Source: Gammaproteobacteria bacterium
Lineage (GTDB): Bacteria; Pseudomonadota; Gammaproteobacteria; Pseudomonadales; Halieaceae
Assembly: GCA_030427485.1 (NCBI GenBank)
Contig: JAUICG010000013.1
Coordinates: forward strand, 62,001-126,000
Direction of reading: 5' to 3'
DNA length: 64,000 nt
The notes below the pieces were generated by a model. That model did no database searches. It worked only from the letters and a program-made list of their open reading frames with translations, and had not been told where the DNA came from. The position numbers were made by a program, and so were the translations under genes. Below, one piece after another: positions 26,213-35,621 of the stretch (position 1 is the stretch's first letter; every line of letters begins with the position of its first letter).

Positions 26213-27276
26213 TAGTGCACAGCGGGTGTGAGCTCCCCGGATTCATACGCCAGCTGCATCTGGCTGAGCGAGCGCACCTTTATCTTGTCGGCGTTGCCGG
26301 CGGTACCGAAGGCCTCGTAGCGCGCGATGCAGATATCTTTCATCGCCGTGATCGTTTGCGCCAGATACTTGCGCGGGTCGAACTCCGCCGGGTGCTGCGC
26401 CAGAAAGCGGCGAATCGCGCCGGTGGAGGCCAGCCGCAGGTCAGTATCGATGTTCACCTTGCGCACACCGTGGCGTATCCCCTCCTGCACCTGCTCCACC
26501 GGTACGCCGTAGGTTTCAGGTATCTCGCCGCCAAACTCGTTGATGATCGCCAGCCAGTCCTGCGGCACCGCGGATGAGCCGTGCATCACCAGATGGGTGT
26601 TGGGAATACGCGAGTTGATCTCCTTAATGCGGTCGATGGCGAGAATATCGCCGGTGGGGGGGCGCGTGAACTTGTAGGCGCCATGGCTGGTGCCGCAGGC
26701 AATGGCCAGCGCATCCACCCCGGTGGCCTTTACAAAACTGGCCGCTTCCTCAGGGTCGGTCAGCATCTGGTCGTGGGTCAGCTTGCCCTCGGCCCCGATG
26801 CCGTCTTCTTCACCGGCCTCACCCGTCTCCAGCGAACCCAGGCAACCCAGTTCGCCCTCGACCGAGACACCACAGGCATGCGCCATCTCGACCGCAGCGC
26901 GCGTCACCGCAACATTGTAGTCGTAGTCCATGGGCGTCTTGCCGTCTTCACCCAGGGAGCCGTCCATCATCACGGAACTGAAGCCCAGTTGTATCGAGCG
27001 TTGACAAACGGCCGTCGACACGCCGTGGTCCTGATGCACCACCACGGGGATATGTGGAAATTCATTCATCGCCGCTTCCATCATTGCACGCAGGAAGGGG
27101 GCACCGGCGTATTTGCGGGCTCCCGCGCTGGCCTGCATGATAACCGGGGAATTGGTCGCATCGGCCGCCTCCATGATGGCGCGGGTCTGCTCGAGATTGT
27201 TGACATTGAAAGCCGGTACGCCGTAATTGTGCTCGGCGGCATGGTCCAGCAACTGACGCAAACTGATTAGTGCCAT
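26212..27276 (-). CDS. fba: Class II fructose-bisphosphate aldolase (Calvin-cycle subtype)
   Basis: Zinc-dependent aldolase that interconverts fructose 1,6-bisphosphate with glyceraldehyde 3-phosphate and dihydroxyacetone phosphate. The 354-residue enzyme starts [24 protein letters not shown] and has the zinc site [34 protein letters not shown] and [10 protein letters not shown]. This length and sequence type is the class IIB subgroup found in Pseudomonas and Calvin-cycle bacteria rather than the E. coli FbaA type. It is last in the tkt-epd-pgk-fba cluster. Confidence 0.96.
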   Translation of the reverse strand: MALISLRQLLDHAAEHNYGVPAFNVNNLEQTRAIMEAADATNSPVIMQASAGARKYAGAPFLRAMMEAAMNEFPHIPVVVHQDHGVSTAVCQRSIQLGFSSVMMDGSLGEDGKTPMDYDYNVAVTRAAVEMAHACGVSVEGELGCLGSLETGEAGEEDGIGAEGKLTHDQMLTDPEEAASFVKATGVDALAIACGTSHGAYKFTRPPTGDILAIDRIKEINSRIPNTHLVMHGSSAVPQDWLAIINEFGGEIPETYGVPVEQVQEGIRHGVRKVNIDTDLRLASTGAIRRFLAQHPAEFDPRKYLAQTITAMKDICIARYEAFGTAGNADKIKVRSLSQMQLAYESGELTPAVH

Positions 27277-27317
27277 GATCTTATCCCTTCAGTCGTGAAT
27301 GTGTGGTGAAGCCCAGC

Positions 27318-28496
27318 TTACTCCGATTTGCCACCGGCGCGCTGCTCAAGCATGGCAACCGCAGGCAGGGTTTTTCCCTCTACGTACTCCAGGAAAGCGC
27401 CGCCGCCGGTGGAGATATACGAAACTTTGCCCGCGATTTCAAATTTGTCTATGGCCGCGAGGGTGTCGCCGCCTCCGGCCAGTGAGAATGCCGGGCTGTC
27501 GGCGATCGCGTTGGCCAGGGTCCTGGTGCCCCCGGCAAACTGCTCGAACTCGAACACGCCGACCGGCCCGTTCCACAGGATGGTACCCGCATTCTTCAGG
27601 ATAGCGGCGATCTGCTGGGCCGCCTGCGGCCCGATATCAAAAATCATATCATCGTCCGCCACATCGGCGGCGAGTTTCAGGCTGGCCGGGGTGTCCTCGG
27701 CGAACGCCTTACCCGTCACCACATCAACGGGCAGCGGGATGCCGGTTTTTCGCATCAACGCCTGGGCAGTGGGAATCAGGTCGTGTTCGCAGAGGGATTT
27801 GCCCACCGGGTTGCCGCTGGCGGCGAGGAACGTATTGGCGATCCCTCCACCCACCACCAACTGGTCCACCTTCTCCGACAGCGCCTCCAGCACTTCCAGC
27901 TTGGTCGATACTTTTGAGCCGCCGACGATCGCAACCAGGGGCCGCGCGGGATTTGACAGCGCTTGCGCCAGGGCATCGAGTTCCCCGGCGAGCAGCGGGC
28001 CCGCGCAAGCCACCGGCGCATACTTTGCCACACCGTGGGTGGACGCCTGCGCCCTGTGGGCAGTGCCGAACGCATCCATCACAAAAATATCGCACAGCGC
28101 CGCATAGGCGCGAGACAGCGCCTCGTCATCCTTCTTCTCGCCCGGATTGAAGCGCACGTTTTCCAGCAGCGCGACCTCGCCATCGGCGAGGTCTACCCCG
28201 TCCCGCCAGTCAGACACCAGCCTCACGGGTCTGCCGAGCAACCCCGCCAGGTGCCCGGCGACCGGCGCCAGGGAAAACGCCGGGTCAAACTCTCCCTCCA
28301 CCGGCCGACCCAGATGCGACATCAGTATGACTTTCGCGCCACCCGCCAGCGCGGCTTCTATCGTGGGCAATGCCGCCCGGATACGAGCATCGCTGCTTAC
28401 CGCGCCCTGCGCGACCGGCACATTGAGGTCTTCGCGAATCAATACCCGCTTTCCTCGCAGGTCCAACTCCTGCATCAGGTTTACTTTAAGCGTCAT
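27318..28496 (-). CDS. pgk: Phosphoglycerate kinase
   Basis: Transfers phosphate between 1,3-bisphosphoglycerate and ADP. The 392-residue protein has the N-terminal [37 protein letters not shown], the ATP-site [15 protein letters not shown] and the C-terminal [12 protein letters not shown] and [14 protein letters not shown] loops. Two starts are possible: ATG at 28505 touches the GGGG ribosome-binding site, whereas ATG at 28496 is nine bases after it, so the latter is chosen. The gene follows epd closely and precedes fba. Confidence 0.95.
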   Translation of the reverse strand: MTLKVNLMQELDLRGKRVLIREDLNVPVAQGAVSSDARIRAALPTIEAALAGGAKVILMSHLGRPVEGEFDPAFSLAPVAGHLAGLLGRPVRLVSDWRDGVDLADGEVALLENVRFNPGEKKDDEALSRAYAALCDIFVMDAFGTAHRAQASTHGVAKYAPVACAGPLLAGELDALAQALSNPARPLVAIVGGSKVSTKLEVLEALSEKVDQLVVGGGIANTFLAASGNPVGKSLCEHDLIPTAQALMRKTGIPLPVDVVTGKAFAEDTPASLKLAADVADDDMIFDIGPQAAQQIAAILKNAGTILWNGPVGVFEFEQFAGGTRTLANAIADSPAFSLAGGGDTLAAIDKFEIAGKVSYISTGGGAFLEYVEGKTLPAVAMLEQRAGGKSE

Positions 28497-28508
28497 AGCG
28501 TTCATCCC

Positions 28509-29528
28509 CTACAAACTGCTGGCGACGTGCCAGCATTTCGCCACATCCAGCATCCGATTGGCGTAAGCCCATTCGTTGTCAAACCAGGTCAGTACCTTGA
28601 CCAGCCGTTTACCGCTGACACGGGTCTGGCTGGCATCTACGATGCTGGAGCGCGAATCGTGATTAAAATCACAGGATGCCAGAAGCTCCTCGGTGTAGCC
28701 AAGTACGCCTTCGAAGCAAGTTTGTGACGCCTCTCTCAGTATGCGGTTGATAGCGGCCACATCGGTGTCCTGTCGTGTTTGCACGGTCAGGTCCAGCGCC
28801 GACACATTGAGTGTCGGCACGCGCAGCGCCTGCGCGGAAAACCGGCCGGCCATTGCCGGAAGAATGCGCTCGATACCCCTGGCAAGTTCGGTATCCACCG
28901 GAATAATCGATTGCGAGGCGGCCCGCGTTTTGCGCAAATCCGTGTGATGGTACGCATCCAGCACCGGCTGATCGTTCATCGCGGAGTGTATCGTCGTAAT
29001 GGTACCCGTCTCTATCCCTACCGCGTCATCCAATGCCTTGATGACCGGCAGGATGCCGTTGGTCGTGCACGAGGCGTTGGAGGCAATGCGATGCGCGCCG
29101 GACAGCTCGCGGTGATTCACGCCATAAATCACCGTCTGGTCCACATCCGCCTGCGCAGGCTGGGAAAACAGCACCCTGGCGGCGCCCTGGCGCAGATGCT
29201 GTTCGGCCGTGGCGCGATCGGAAAACGCACCGGTGCACTCCAGTACGATATCCACCGCCAGCGATTGCCAGGGCAGCGTGTGTATCTGCTCGTGGCTCAA
29301 CAGGGCAATGGCGTCGCCATCGACCAACAACTGTTTCGCGTCGCCCGCCAGCGGCAGTGGAAAGCGCCCGTGCGTGGAGTCGTAGCGGGTGAGGTGCAGT
29401 ACCGTACCGGCGTCGGCCAGTTCGTTGATTGCGACGATCGCCATCTCGTGGCGCAGCGGGCTTTCGTACAACGCACGGAGGATACTGCGGCCGATACGGC
29501 CATAGCCATTGATAGCCAGACGCAGCAC
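28509..29528 (-). CDS. epd: Erythrose-4-phosphate dehydrogenase (GapB-type)
   Basis: NAD-dependent dehydrogenase of the GAPDH fold that oxidises erythrose 4-phosphate to 4-phosphoerythronate, feeding pyridoxal phosphate synthesis. The 339 residues begin VLRLAINGYGRIGRSILRAL and retain E. coli Epd landmarks: VVAINELADA-like AIVAINELADAG, the catalytic cysteine in SNASCTTNG, TTIHSAMNDQPVLDAYHHTD and RAASQSIIPVDTELA. GTG at 29528 is the start; the longer frame to 29609 reads into tkt. Position in tkt-epd-pgk-fba matches E. coli and Pseudomonas. Some activity on glyceraldehyde 3-phosphate is possible. Confidence 0.92.
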   Translation of the reverse strand: MLRLAINGYGRIGRSILRALYESPLRHEMAIVAINELADAGTVLHLTRYDSTHGRFPLPLAGDAKQLLVDGDAIALLSHEQIHTLPWQSLAVDIVLECTGAFSDRATAEQHLRQGAARVLFSQPAQADVDQTVIYGVNHRELSGAHRIASNASCTTNGILPVIKALDDAVGIETGTITTIHSAMNDQPVLDAYHHTDLRKTRAASQSIIPVDTELARGIERILPAMAGRFSAQALRVPTLNVSALDLTVQTRQDTDVAAINRILREASQTCFEGVLGYTEELLASCDFNHDSRSSIVDASQTRVSGKRLVKVLTWFDNEWAYANRMLDVAKCWHVASSL

Positions 29529-29538
29529 GGGGCAAGCT

Positions 29539-31539
29539 CTACTGCAGCAATTCTTCGACGGTCGCGACGACGTTTTCCGTCGTGAAGCCAAAGTGCCGGA
29601 ACAGATCACCCGCCGGAGCGGACTCCCCGAACGAGGTCATGCCGATCACGCGCCCGTCCAGTCCCACGTACTTGTACCAGTAATCCGCGTGCAGGGCTTC
29701 CACCGCGACCCGGGCCAGCACATCGCTGGGCAATACCGATTCACGGTACTGCGCGTCCTGCAGTTCAAACACCTCGGCACAGGGCATGGAAACGACACGC
29801 ACCTGCTTGCCCTTTCCGGCCAGTTCCCCGGCCGCCGCCATCGCCAGCTGGACTTCGGAGCCCGTGGCTATCAGGATGGCATCGGGTGCGCTTTCACAGT
29901 CGCTGAGTACATACGCGCCACGCGCAACGTCTGCCAGTTGCTGTGCACTGCGCGCCTGGTGAGGCAGCCCCTGGCGGGAAAAAATCAGCGAAGAGGGTCC
30001 ATCGCGGCGCTCTATCGCAGCCTTCCAGGCCACCGCGGACTCGACCGCGTCACAGGGCCGCCAGGTTTGCATGTTGGGTGTGGCGCGCAGAGCCACTAAT
30101 TGCTCGACCGGCTGGTGGGTCGGTCCGTCCTCACCCAGGCCGATGGAATCGTGCGTGAACACGAATATGGACTGCTGCTTCATCAACGCGGCCATGCGCA
30201 CCGCGTTGCGCGCATACTCCATGAAAATCAGGAAAGTGGCGCCGTAATTGATAAAGCCGCCATGCAGGGCGATGCCGTTCATGATCGCGGCCATCGCGAA
30301 CTCGCGCACCCCGTAGTATATATAGTTGCCGCTGGCGTCATCGGCAGTCACGCCTTTTGAGCCGCTCCAGACCGTCAGGTTGGACCCCGCCAGGTCGGCC
30401 GAACCCCCGAGCAATTCCGGCAGCATGGGGCCATAGGCATTGAGACAGTTCTCGGAGGCCTTGCGGGAGGCGATACTCGCGCCTTCCTGCTGGCAGCGCG
30501 CTATGTAGTCCGCGGCCTGCGCGGAAAAATCAGCCGGCAGATCGCCGGCCAGACGTCGCTGCAATTCCGCTGCCAGTTCCGGATGCGCAGCAGCGTATGC
30601 CGCCATCGCCTGCGTCCATTCCTGTTCCAGCCCTTTTCCGCGCGCACGCGCATCCCAGCCCGCATAGATCTCATCGGGAATTTCAAACGGGCCGTATTCC
30701 CAGCCGAGGGCTGTACGGGTCGCGGCGACCTCGTCCTCCCCGAGTGCGGAGCCGTGCACGGACTCGGTACCCTGTTTATTGGGCGCACCCTTGCCGATGA
30801 TGGTCTTGCAGCAGATCAGGGTGGGCTTCTCATTCTGCGCCCGCGCCGTGTCGATGGCCGCCCTGACCGCGCTGGCGTCGTGGCCGTCCACATCGCTGAT
30901 CACCTGCCAGCCGTAGGCGCGAAAACGGCCCGGGGTGTCGTCGGTGAACCAGCCCTCGACCTCGCCGTCGATGGAAATGCCGTTGTCATCATAAAAAGCC
31001 ACCAGCTTGCCCAATCCCAGCGTACCGGCGAGCGAGCAGGCCTCGTGGGAAACTCCCTCCATCAGGCAACCGTCGCCCACAAAAACGTAGGTGTTGTGAT
31101 CCACCACGGTGTGTCCGGCGCGATTGAACTGCGCCGCCAGCACTTTTTCGGCCAACGCCATACCTACCGCATTGGCCAGGCCCTGGCCCAGCGGGCCGGT
31201 GGTGGTCTCCACGCCCGGGGTATAGCCGTGTTCGGGGTGACCCGGTGTCTTACTGTGCAATTGGCGAAAATTGCGGATTTCTGACATCGGCAGGTCGTAG
31301 CCCGACAGGTGCAACAGCGAATAGATCAGCATGGAGCCGTGGCCATTGGACAGTACAAAGCGGTCGCGGCCTGGCCACGCCGGGTTCGCAGGGTTGTGCC
31401 GGAGGTAGTCATTCCAGAGTACCTCGGCGATATCCGCCATCCCCATGGGAGCCCCGGGGTGGCCGCTTTTGGCTTTCTGGACAGCGTCCATGCTCAGGGC
31501 GCGGATGGCATTGGCAAGTCTGGTACGAGAGGACGACAT
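29539..31539 (-). CDS. tkt: Transketolase
   Basis: Thiamine-diphosphate enzyme of the pentose phosphate pathway. The 666 residues contain [17 protein letters not shown], the TPP/Mg motif [18 protein letters not shown] through [10 protein letters not shown], and the pyrimidine-domain segment [23 protein letters not shown]. It is the first gene of the tkt-epd-pgk-fba cluster and diverges from the SAM-cycle regulator; the 187-bp gap carries a 20-bp palindrome that lies closer to the regulator. Confidence 0.97.
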   Translation of the reverse strand: MSSSRTRLANAIRALSMDAVQKAKSGHPGAPMGMADIAEVLWNDYLRHNPANPAWPGRDRFVLSNGHGSMLIYSLLHLSGYDLPMSEIRNFRQLHSKTPGHPEHGYTPGVETTTGPLGQGLANAVGMALAEKVLAAQFNRAGHTVVDHNTYVFVGDGCLMEGVSHEACSLAGTLGLGKLVAFYDDNGISIDGEVEGWFTDDTPGRFRAYGWQVISDVDGHDASAVRAAIDTARAQNEKPTLICCKTIIGKGAPNKQGTESVHGSALGEDEVAATRTALGWEYGPFEIPDEIYAGWDARARGKGLEQEWTQAMAAYAAAHPELAAELQRRLAGDLPADFSAQAADYIARCQQEGASIASRKASENCLNAYGPMLPELLGGSADLAGSNLTVWSGSKGVTADDASGNYIYYGVREFAMAAIMNGIALHGGFINYGATFLIFMEYARNAVRMAALMKQQSIFVFTHDSIGLGEDGPTHQPVEQLVALRATPNMQTWRPCDAVESAVAWKAAIERRDGPSSLIFSRQGLPHQARSAQQLADVARGAYVLSDCESAPDAILIATGSEVQLAMAAAGELAGKGKQVRVVSMPCAEVFELQDAQYRESVLPSDVLARVAVEALHADYWYKYVGLDGRVIGMTSFGESAPAGDLFRHFGFTTENVVATVEELLQ

Positions 31540-31676
31540 CGGGTTCTCCGTGGCGGAAATCAGGTGGGACTAAAATGGGCCGCCATTTTCGCGTAAGCGC
31601 GATCGAACGGCAAACAAATAGCTAAAAAATTAACCACCGGCGGCAGATCCATTGTTGTGACGGGGGTCGCATTACA

Positions 31677-31696
31677 ATATCAAAATATTTTGATAT
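31677..31696. promoter_or_regulatory. Perfect 20-bp palindromic operator upstream of the ArsR-methyltransferase regulator
   Basis: Half-site ATATCAAAAT and its exact reverse complement ATTTTGATAT abut with no spacer. The right half contains the -35 box of the downstream gene, so binding would block its transcription. This is the expected place for an autoregulatory ArsR-family operator. The same site might also act on the divergent tkt. Confidence 0.75.
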
Positions 31697-31718
31697 AGCT
31701 GTTCGGGCCTGCTAGACT
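31690..31718 (+). promoter_or_regulatory. Sigma-70 promoter of the regulator-metK operon
   Basis: TTGATA (31690-31695) and TAGACT (31713-31718) are spaced by 17 bases, with an upstream TG near the -10. The predicted transcription start near 31725 is only about two bases before the ATG at 31727 and no ribosome-binding site is visible, so the mRNA may be leaderless. Confidence 0.65.
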
Positions 31719-31726
31719 CCCGCCCC

Positions 31727-32737
31727 ATGCCTTCGACTACCATTGCAAAACTGGTCAGGCCGACACCGGATCAACCGGCGCCAGACCTCCCGCTGACAGC
31801 GCTCACCAGCCTGTGCAAGGCCAGCGCTGATACGCTGCGCCTGCTGGTGCTGCGGGTATTGCGTAAAGATTCGTTCGGCGTGTCCGAGCTGTGCTCCATC
31901 TTCGATATCCGCCAACCCGCGCTCAGCCACCACCTCAAGGTACTGGCCAACGCCGGCCTGGTGGCGGCCCGGCGCGAGGCCAACTCCATCTTCTATCGCC
32001 GCAGCGAACTGGGGCAGCATCCCGACCTGGAGGCCTTGCAGCACTGCCTTTTTGAAACCGTGGACGCAATCGACTTGCCGGAGGAGATCCAGCGCCGGCT
32101 GGCGGCTCTTCATCGGCAGCGCGAAGAAAATTCGAGCAATTTTTTCCAGCTCAACGCCCACAAATTTCACCAGCAGCAGGATTTGATCGCCAGCTATGGG
32201 CAGTACGCCGATGTCGTCGCCCAGATCCTCGCGGGCGCGCCGCTGCAACGGCGCCAAACCGTTCTGGAAGTGGGACCGGGTGACGGTTCCTTCCTGCTTG
32301 AGCTGGCGTCGATGTTCGAGCGGGTCGTGGCGCTGGACAACGCCCCGGGCATGCTGCAGCAGGCGCGCGAGAAGGTCGCTGCCGCGCAGCTACACAACGT
32401 CGACTTTATTCTCGACGACACATGCAATCCGCAATTGCCGGGGCTGCAGGCGGACTGCGTGGTCATCAATATGGTATTGCACCACACGCCCGCGCCAGGC
32501 GATGTACTGCGAGACGTCGCCGCATGCCTCGCGCCCGGTGGCGTGGTGCTGGTTACCGAGCTGTGCAACCACGACCAGGGCTGGGCACGGGAGAATTGTG
32601 GCGACCTGTGGTTAGGCTTCGACCCCCAGGAACTGGCGCAGTGGGCGCAGGAGGCGGGACTGTCAGAAATAGCCAGTGAATACCTGGCGCAACGCAACGG
32701 ATTTCAAGTACAGGTAAGGCTGTTTGGCCGAGCCTGA
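31727..32737 (+). CDS. ArsR-family regulator fused to a SAM-dependent methyltransferase domain (SahR-like)
   Basis: A 336-residue fusion. Residues about 25-100 form a winged-helix ArsR/SmtB domain (LRVLRKDSFGVSELCSIFD, then QPALSHHLKVLANAGLV). Residues about 165-336 are a class I methyltransferase fold with the SAM loop LEVGPGDGSFLLEL (181-187 EVGPGDG) and NMVLHHTPAPGDVLRDVA. Being upstream of metK and near ahcY-metF, it matches the ArsR-type SahR regulators reported to sense S-adenosylhomocysteine; the methyltransferase fold may serve as the ligand pocket. Whether it has catalytic activity is unknown. It is 27 bp upstream of metK. Confidence 0.8.
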   Translation: MPSTTIAKLVRPTPDQPAPDLPLTALTSLCKASADTLRLLVLRVLRKDSFGVSELCSIFDIRQPALSHHLKVLANAGLVAARREANSIFYRRSELGQHPDLEALQHCLFETVDAIDLPEEIQRRLAALHRQREENSSNFFQLNAHKFHQQQDLIASYGQYADVVAQILAGAPLQRRQTVLEVGPGDGSFLLELASMFERVVALDNAPGMLQQAREKVAAAQLHNVDFILDDTCNPQLPGLQADCVVINMVLHHTPAPGDVLRDVAACLAPGGVVLVTELCNHDQGWARENCGDLWLGFDPQELAQWAQEAGLSEIASEYLAQRNGFQVQVRLFGRA

Positions 32738-32764
32738 TCATTTTTGTGCACTAAGGAAAAAACT

Positions 32765-33922
32765 ATGAGCGAATATAAAATTTTCACGTCTGAGTCCGTC
32801 TCCGAGGGACACCCCGATAAAATGGCGGACCAGATATCCGATGCGGTGCTGGACTACCTGCTAAAAAGGGACAAGAACGCGCGCGTTGCGGTGGAGACCA
32901 TGGTCAAAACCGGCATGGCCATTGTGGCGGGCGAGGTCACCACATCTGCCACCATGGACCTGGAGGAGACAATCCGCCAGACCATTCTGGATATCGGCTA
33001 TGACAGCTCCGACGTCGGTTTTGACGGAGCCTCCTGCGCAGTGCTCAACGCGATCGGCAAGCAATCACCGGACATCGCTATGGGCGTGGATGAAAGCAAA
33101 AACCACGAACAGGGCGCGGGCGACCAGGGCCTGATGTTTGGCTACGCCACCAACGAGACCGACGTGCTGATGCCGGCGCCGATCTACTACTCGCACCGCC
33201 TGGTAGAGCGCCAGGCCGAACTGCGCAAGGACGGCTCGCTGCCCTGGCTGCGCCCCGACGCGAAAAGCCAGGTGACGCTGCGCTACGAGAACGGCAAGCC
33301 GGTGGCAATCGACGCGGTGGTGCTGTCCACCCAGCACGATGAGGGTGTCAGCCAGAAGGAGATTCACAAGCAGGTGCTGAAACATATCATCAAGGATGTC
33401 CTGCCCGAAGAGTGGCTGCACAAAGGCACCAAATACCACATCAACCCGACTGGCCAGTTCATCATCGGCGGCCCGGTGGGCGACTGTGGCCTGACCGGGC
33501 GCAAGATCATCGTGGACACTTACGGCGGTATGGCACGCCACGGCGGCGGCGCGTTTTCCGGCAAGGACCCCTCCAAGGTGGACCGTTCAGCGGCCTACGC
33601 GGGACGCTATGTCGCCAAGAACATCGTCGCGGCGGGCCTCGCGGACCGCTGTGAAATCCAGGTGTCCTACGCGATCGGCGTGGCCGAGCCGACATCTATA
33701 TCGATTGACACATTCGGCACGGGGAAAATTTCCGATAACAGCATCGCGGAACTGGTGCGCGAGCATTTTGACCTGCGACCAAAGGGCCTGATCGCAATGC
33801 TGAACCTGAAGCGTCCCATCTACCGCAAGACGGCGGCCTATGGGCATTTCGGGCGTGAGGACAGGGACTTCACCTGGGAGAAGAAGGACAAGGCGAAGGT
33901 GCTTAAAAAAGCCGCCCGGTAA
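32765..33922 (+). CDS. metK: S-adenosylmethionine synthetase
   Basis: Makes SAM from methionine and ATP. The 385 residues include [52 protein letters not shown] and the C-terminal [14 protein letters not shown] at 32765 is used because AAGGA stands upstream and family members start [12 protein letters not shown]; an upstream in-frame start at 32744 is within the intergenic region. It probably shares a transcript with the fusion regulator in front of it. AhcY and metF follow after a 294-bp gap, completing a methyl-cycle cluster. Confidence 0.97.
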   Translation: MSEYKIFTSESVSEGHPDKMADQISDAVLDYLLKRDKNARVAVETMVKTGMAIVAGEVTTSATMDLEETIRQTILDIGYDSSDVGFDGASCAVLNAIGKQSPDIAMGVDESKNHEQGAGDQGLMFGYATNETDVLMPAPIYYSHRLVERQAELRKDGSLPWLRPDAKSQVTLRYENGKPVAIDAVVLSTQHDEGVSQKEIHKQVLKHIIKDVLPEEWLHKGTKYHINPTGQFIIGGPVGDCGLTGRKIIVDTYGGMARHGGGAFSGKDPSKVDRSAAYAGRYVAKNIVAAGLADRCEIQVSYAIGVAEPTSISIDTFGTGKISDNSIAELVREHFDLRPKGLIAMLNLKRPIYRKTAAYGHFGREDRDFTWEKKDKAKVLKKAAR

Positions 33923-33953
33923 ATTGTCATGTCAGGGCTGTACGGTGTTGTAC

Positions 33954-34019
33954 CGGCCTGATGTGTGTGAACGGAGGATTCGGATCGGTGCTTTGTAGTG
34001 TCGGCCTGATGTGAGTGAA
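33954..34019 (+). repeat. Pair of 18-bp direct repeats upstream of ahcY
   Basis: CGGCCTGATGTGTGTGAA (33954-33971) and CGGCCTGATGTGAGTGAA (34002-34019) differ at one position and start 48 bases apart. They lie about 200-260 bases before the ahcY start and could be tandem regulator sites. Confidence 0.6.
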
Positions 34020-34033
34020 GGGGTTGCGGGACC

Positions 34034-34083
34034 CGCCGTGAACCCGTCCATGGGGGCTTGGGCTCGACATCCATGTCTCGCAC
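34034..34083 (+). repeat. Degenerate copy of the 54-bp repeat core
   Basis: The block GTCCATGGGGGCTTGGGCTC followed by GACATCCATGTCTCGCAC aligns with the copy A core at 6937-6981 (CCATCCATGGC, GGGCTCG, CATCCATGG, CTCGCAC), with several substitutions and one or two small gaps. Unlike the copies at 7 kb, no perfect flanking arms are seen. Confidence 0.5.
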
Positions 34084-34216
34084 AGGGACGCGCGTCGAGG
34101 CGGCCCCCTAAATTCGGCCGCAGCGAGGGCAGCCGCAGGCCGGTCGGGCGAAGAAAATATTCGATTCGTTTTAGAGCAGCAGTACTAGACAGGGCCAGAG
34201 CCCAGAGGAAAGAACC

Positions 34217-35608
34217 ATGACCACAGCAGAAAAGATCAAGCAGAACGAGGACTACAAAGTCGCCGACATCAACCTGGCCCAGTGGGGCCGCCGGGAGTTG
34301 GACATCGCGGAAAGCGAAATGCCGGCGCTGATGGCGATGCGTGAGAAGTATTCCGGGAGCAAGCCGCTCAAGGGCGCGAAAATTCTGGGTTGTATCCACA
34401 TGACCATCCAGACCGGAGTGCTGATCGAAACGCTGGTCCAGTTGGGCGCTGAAGTCCGCTGGTCGTCCTGCAATATCTTCTCCACGCAGGATCATGCGGC
34501 AGCCGCCATCGCCGCGGCGGGTATACCCGTATACGCCTGGAAAGGCGAGACCGAGGAAGAGTACGACTGGTGCATCGAGCAGACCATCCTGAAGGATGGC
34601 GAGCCCTGGGACGCCAATATGGTGCTGGATGACGGCGGCGACCTCACCGCGATGCTGCACGACAAGTACCCTGCGATGCTCGACAAGATCCACGGCATCA
34701 CCGAGGAGACCACAACGGGCGTGCACCGGCTGCAGGAGATGCTGGAGCACGGCACGCTGAAAGTGCCGGCGATCAACGTCAACGACTCGGTCACCAAGTC
34801 CAAAAACGACAACAAGTACGGCTGCCGCCACAGCCTCAACGATGCCATCAAGCGCGGCACCGACCACCTGATGGCCGGCAAGAAAGCGCTGGTCATCGGC
34901 TACGGCGACGTGGGCAAAGGTTCGTCCCAGTCGCTGCGCCAGGAAGGTATGATCGTCAAGATCTCGGAGATCGACCCGATCTGCGCCATGCAGGCGTGCA
35001 TGGACGGATTCGAGGTCGTCTCGCCGTTCATCGACGGGGTCAATGACGGCACCGAGGCGTGTATCAACCGCGACCTGCTCGCCGCAACCGACCTGGTGGT
35101 AACCACGACCGGCAACTACAAGGTGTGCGATTCCAACATGCTGAAGGCGCTGAAACCGAATGCCGTGGTATGCAACATCGGCCACTTCGACAACGAAATC
35201 GACACCGCCTTCATGCGCCGCAACTGGGAGTGGGAAGAGGTCAAGCCGCAGGTGCACAAGGTGTATCGCGACAAGGCCGCCAACGACTACCTGATCCTGC
35301 TGTCCGAAGGCCGGCTGGTCAACCTCGGCAACGCGACCGGCCACCCGTCGCGCGTGATGGACGGCTCGTTCTCCAACCAGGTGCTGGCGCAGATCTACCT
35401 GTTCGAACGCAAGTTCGCCGACCTCGAGCCCAATATGAAGCCGTCGGCGCTGTCCGTGGAGGTGCTGCCGAAGAAGCTCGACGAGGAAGTCGCCGCGCAC
35501 ATGATCACCGGCTTCGGCGCCGTGTTGACGCGTCTGACCCCGGAGCAGGCGGACTATATCAAAGTCAGCCCGGATGGCCCCTACAAGCCCAACAGCTACA
35601 AGTACTAG
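34217..35608 (+). CDS. ahcY: Adenosylhomocysteinase
   Basis: NAD-dependent hydrolysis of S-adenosylhomocysteine to homocysteine and adenosine, relieving product inhibition of methyltransferases. The 463-residue protein has [20 protein letters not shown], the NAD-binding [37 protein letters not shown] and the C-terminal [17 protein letters not shown] with the conserved lysine and tyrosine. It includes the approximately 40-residue insertion common to many bacterial enzymes. metF follows 13 bp downstream, so an ahcY-metF operon is likely. Confidence 0.97.
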   Translation: MTTAEKIKQNEDYKVADINLAQWGRRELDIAESEMPALMAMREKYSGSKPLKGAKILGCIHMTIQTGVLIETLVQLGAEVRWSSCNIFSTQDHAAAAIAAAGIPVYAWKGETEEEYDWCIEQTILKDGEPWDANMVLDDGGDLTAMLHDKYPAMLDKIHGITEETTTGVHRLQEMLEHGTLKVPAINVNDSVTKSKNDNKYGCRHSLNDAIKRGTDHLMAGKKALVIGYGDVGKGSSQSLRQEGMIVKISEIDPICAMQACMDGFEVVSPFIDGVNDGTEACINRDLLAATDLVVTTTGNYKVCDSNMLKALKPNAVVCNIGHFDNEIDTAFMRRNWEWEEVKPQVHKVYRDKAANDYLILLSEGRLVNLGNATGHPSRVMDGSFSNQVLAQIYLFERKFADLEPNMKPSALSVEVLPKKLDEEVAAHMITGFGAVLTRLTPEQADYIKVSPDGPYKPNSYKY

Positions 35609-35621
35609 GGGCCCGGTATCG

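Larger units (their letters stand above)
33923..34216 (+). other. Intergenic leader of ahcY with direct repeats and a degenerate core element
   Basis: A 294-bp spacer. It contains two 18-bp direct repeats (33954-33971 and 34002-34019) and a segment related to the 54-bp repeat core (34034-34083). I searched for the conserved blocks of the SAH riboswitch, which often precedes ahcY, and did not find them. A plausible GAGGAAAG ribosome-binding site precedes the ahcY ATG. Confidence 0.55.

Noticed and set aside
34081..34210. Possible SAH riboswitch before ahcY
   Set aside because: The region is GC-rich and could fold, but the conserved core blocks of the SAH aptamer are not recognisable, so no call was made.
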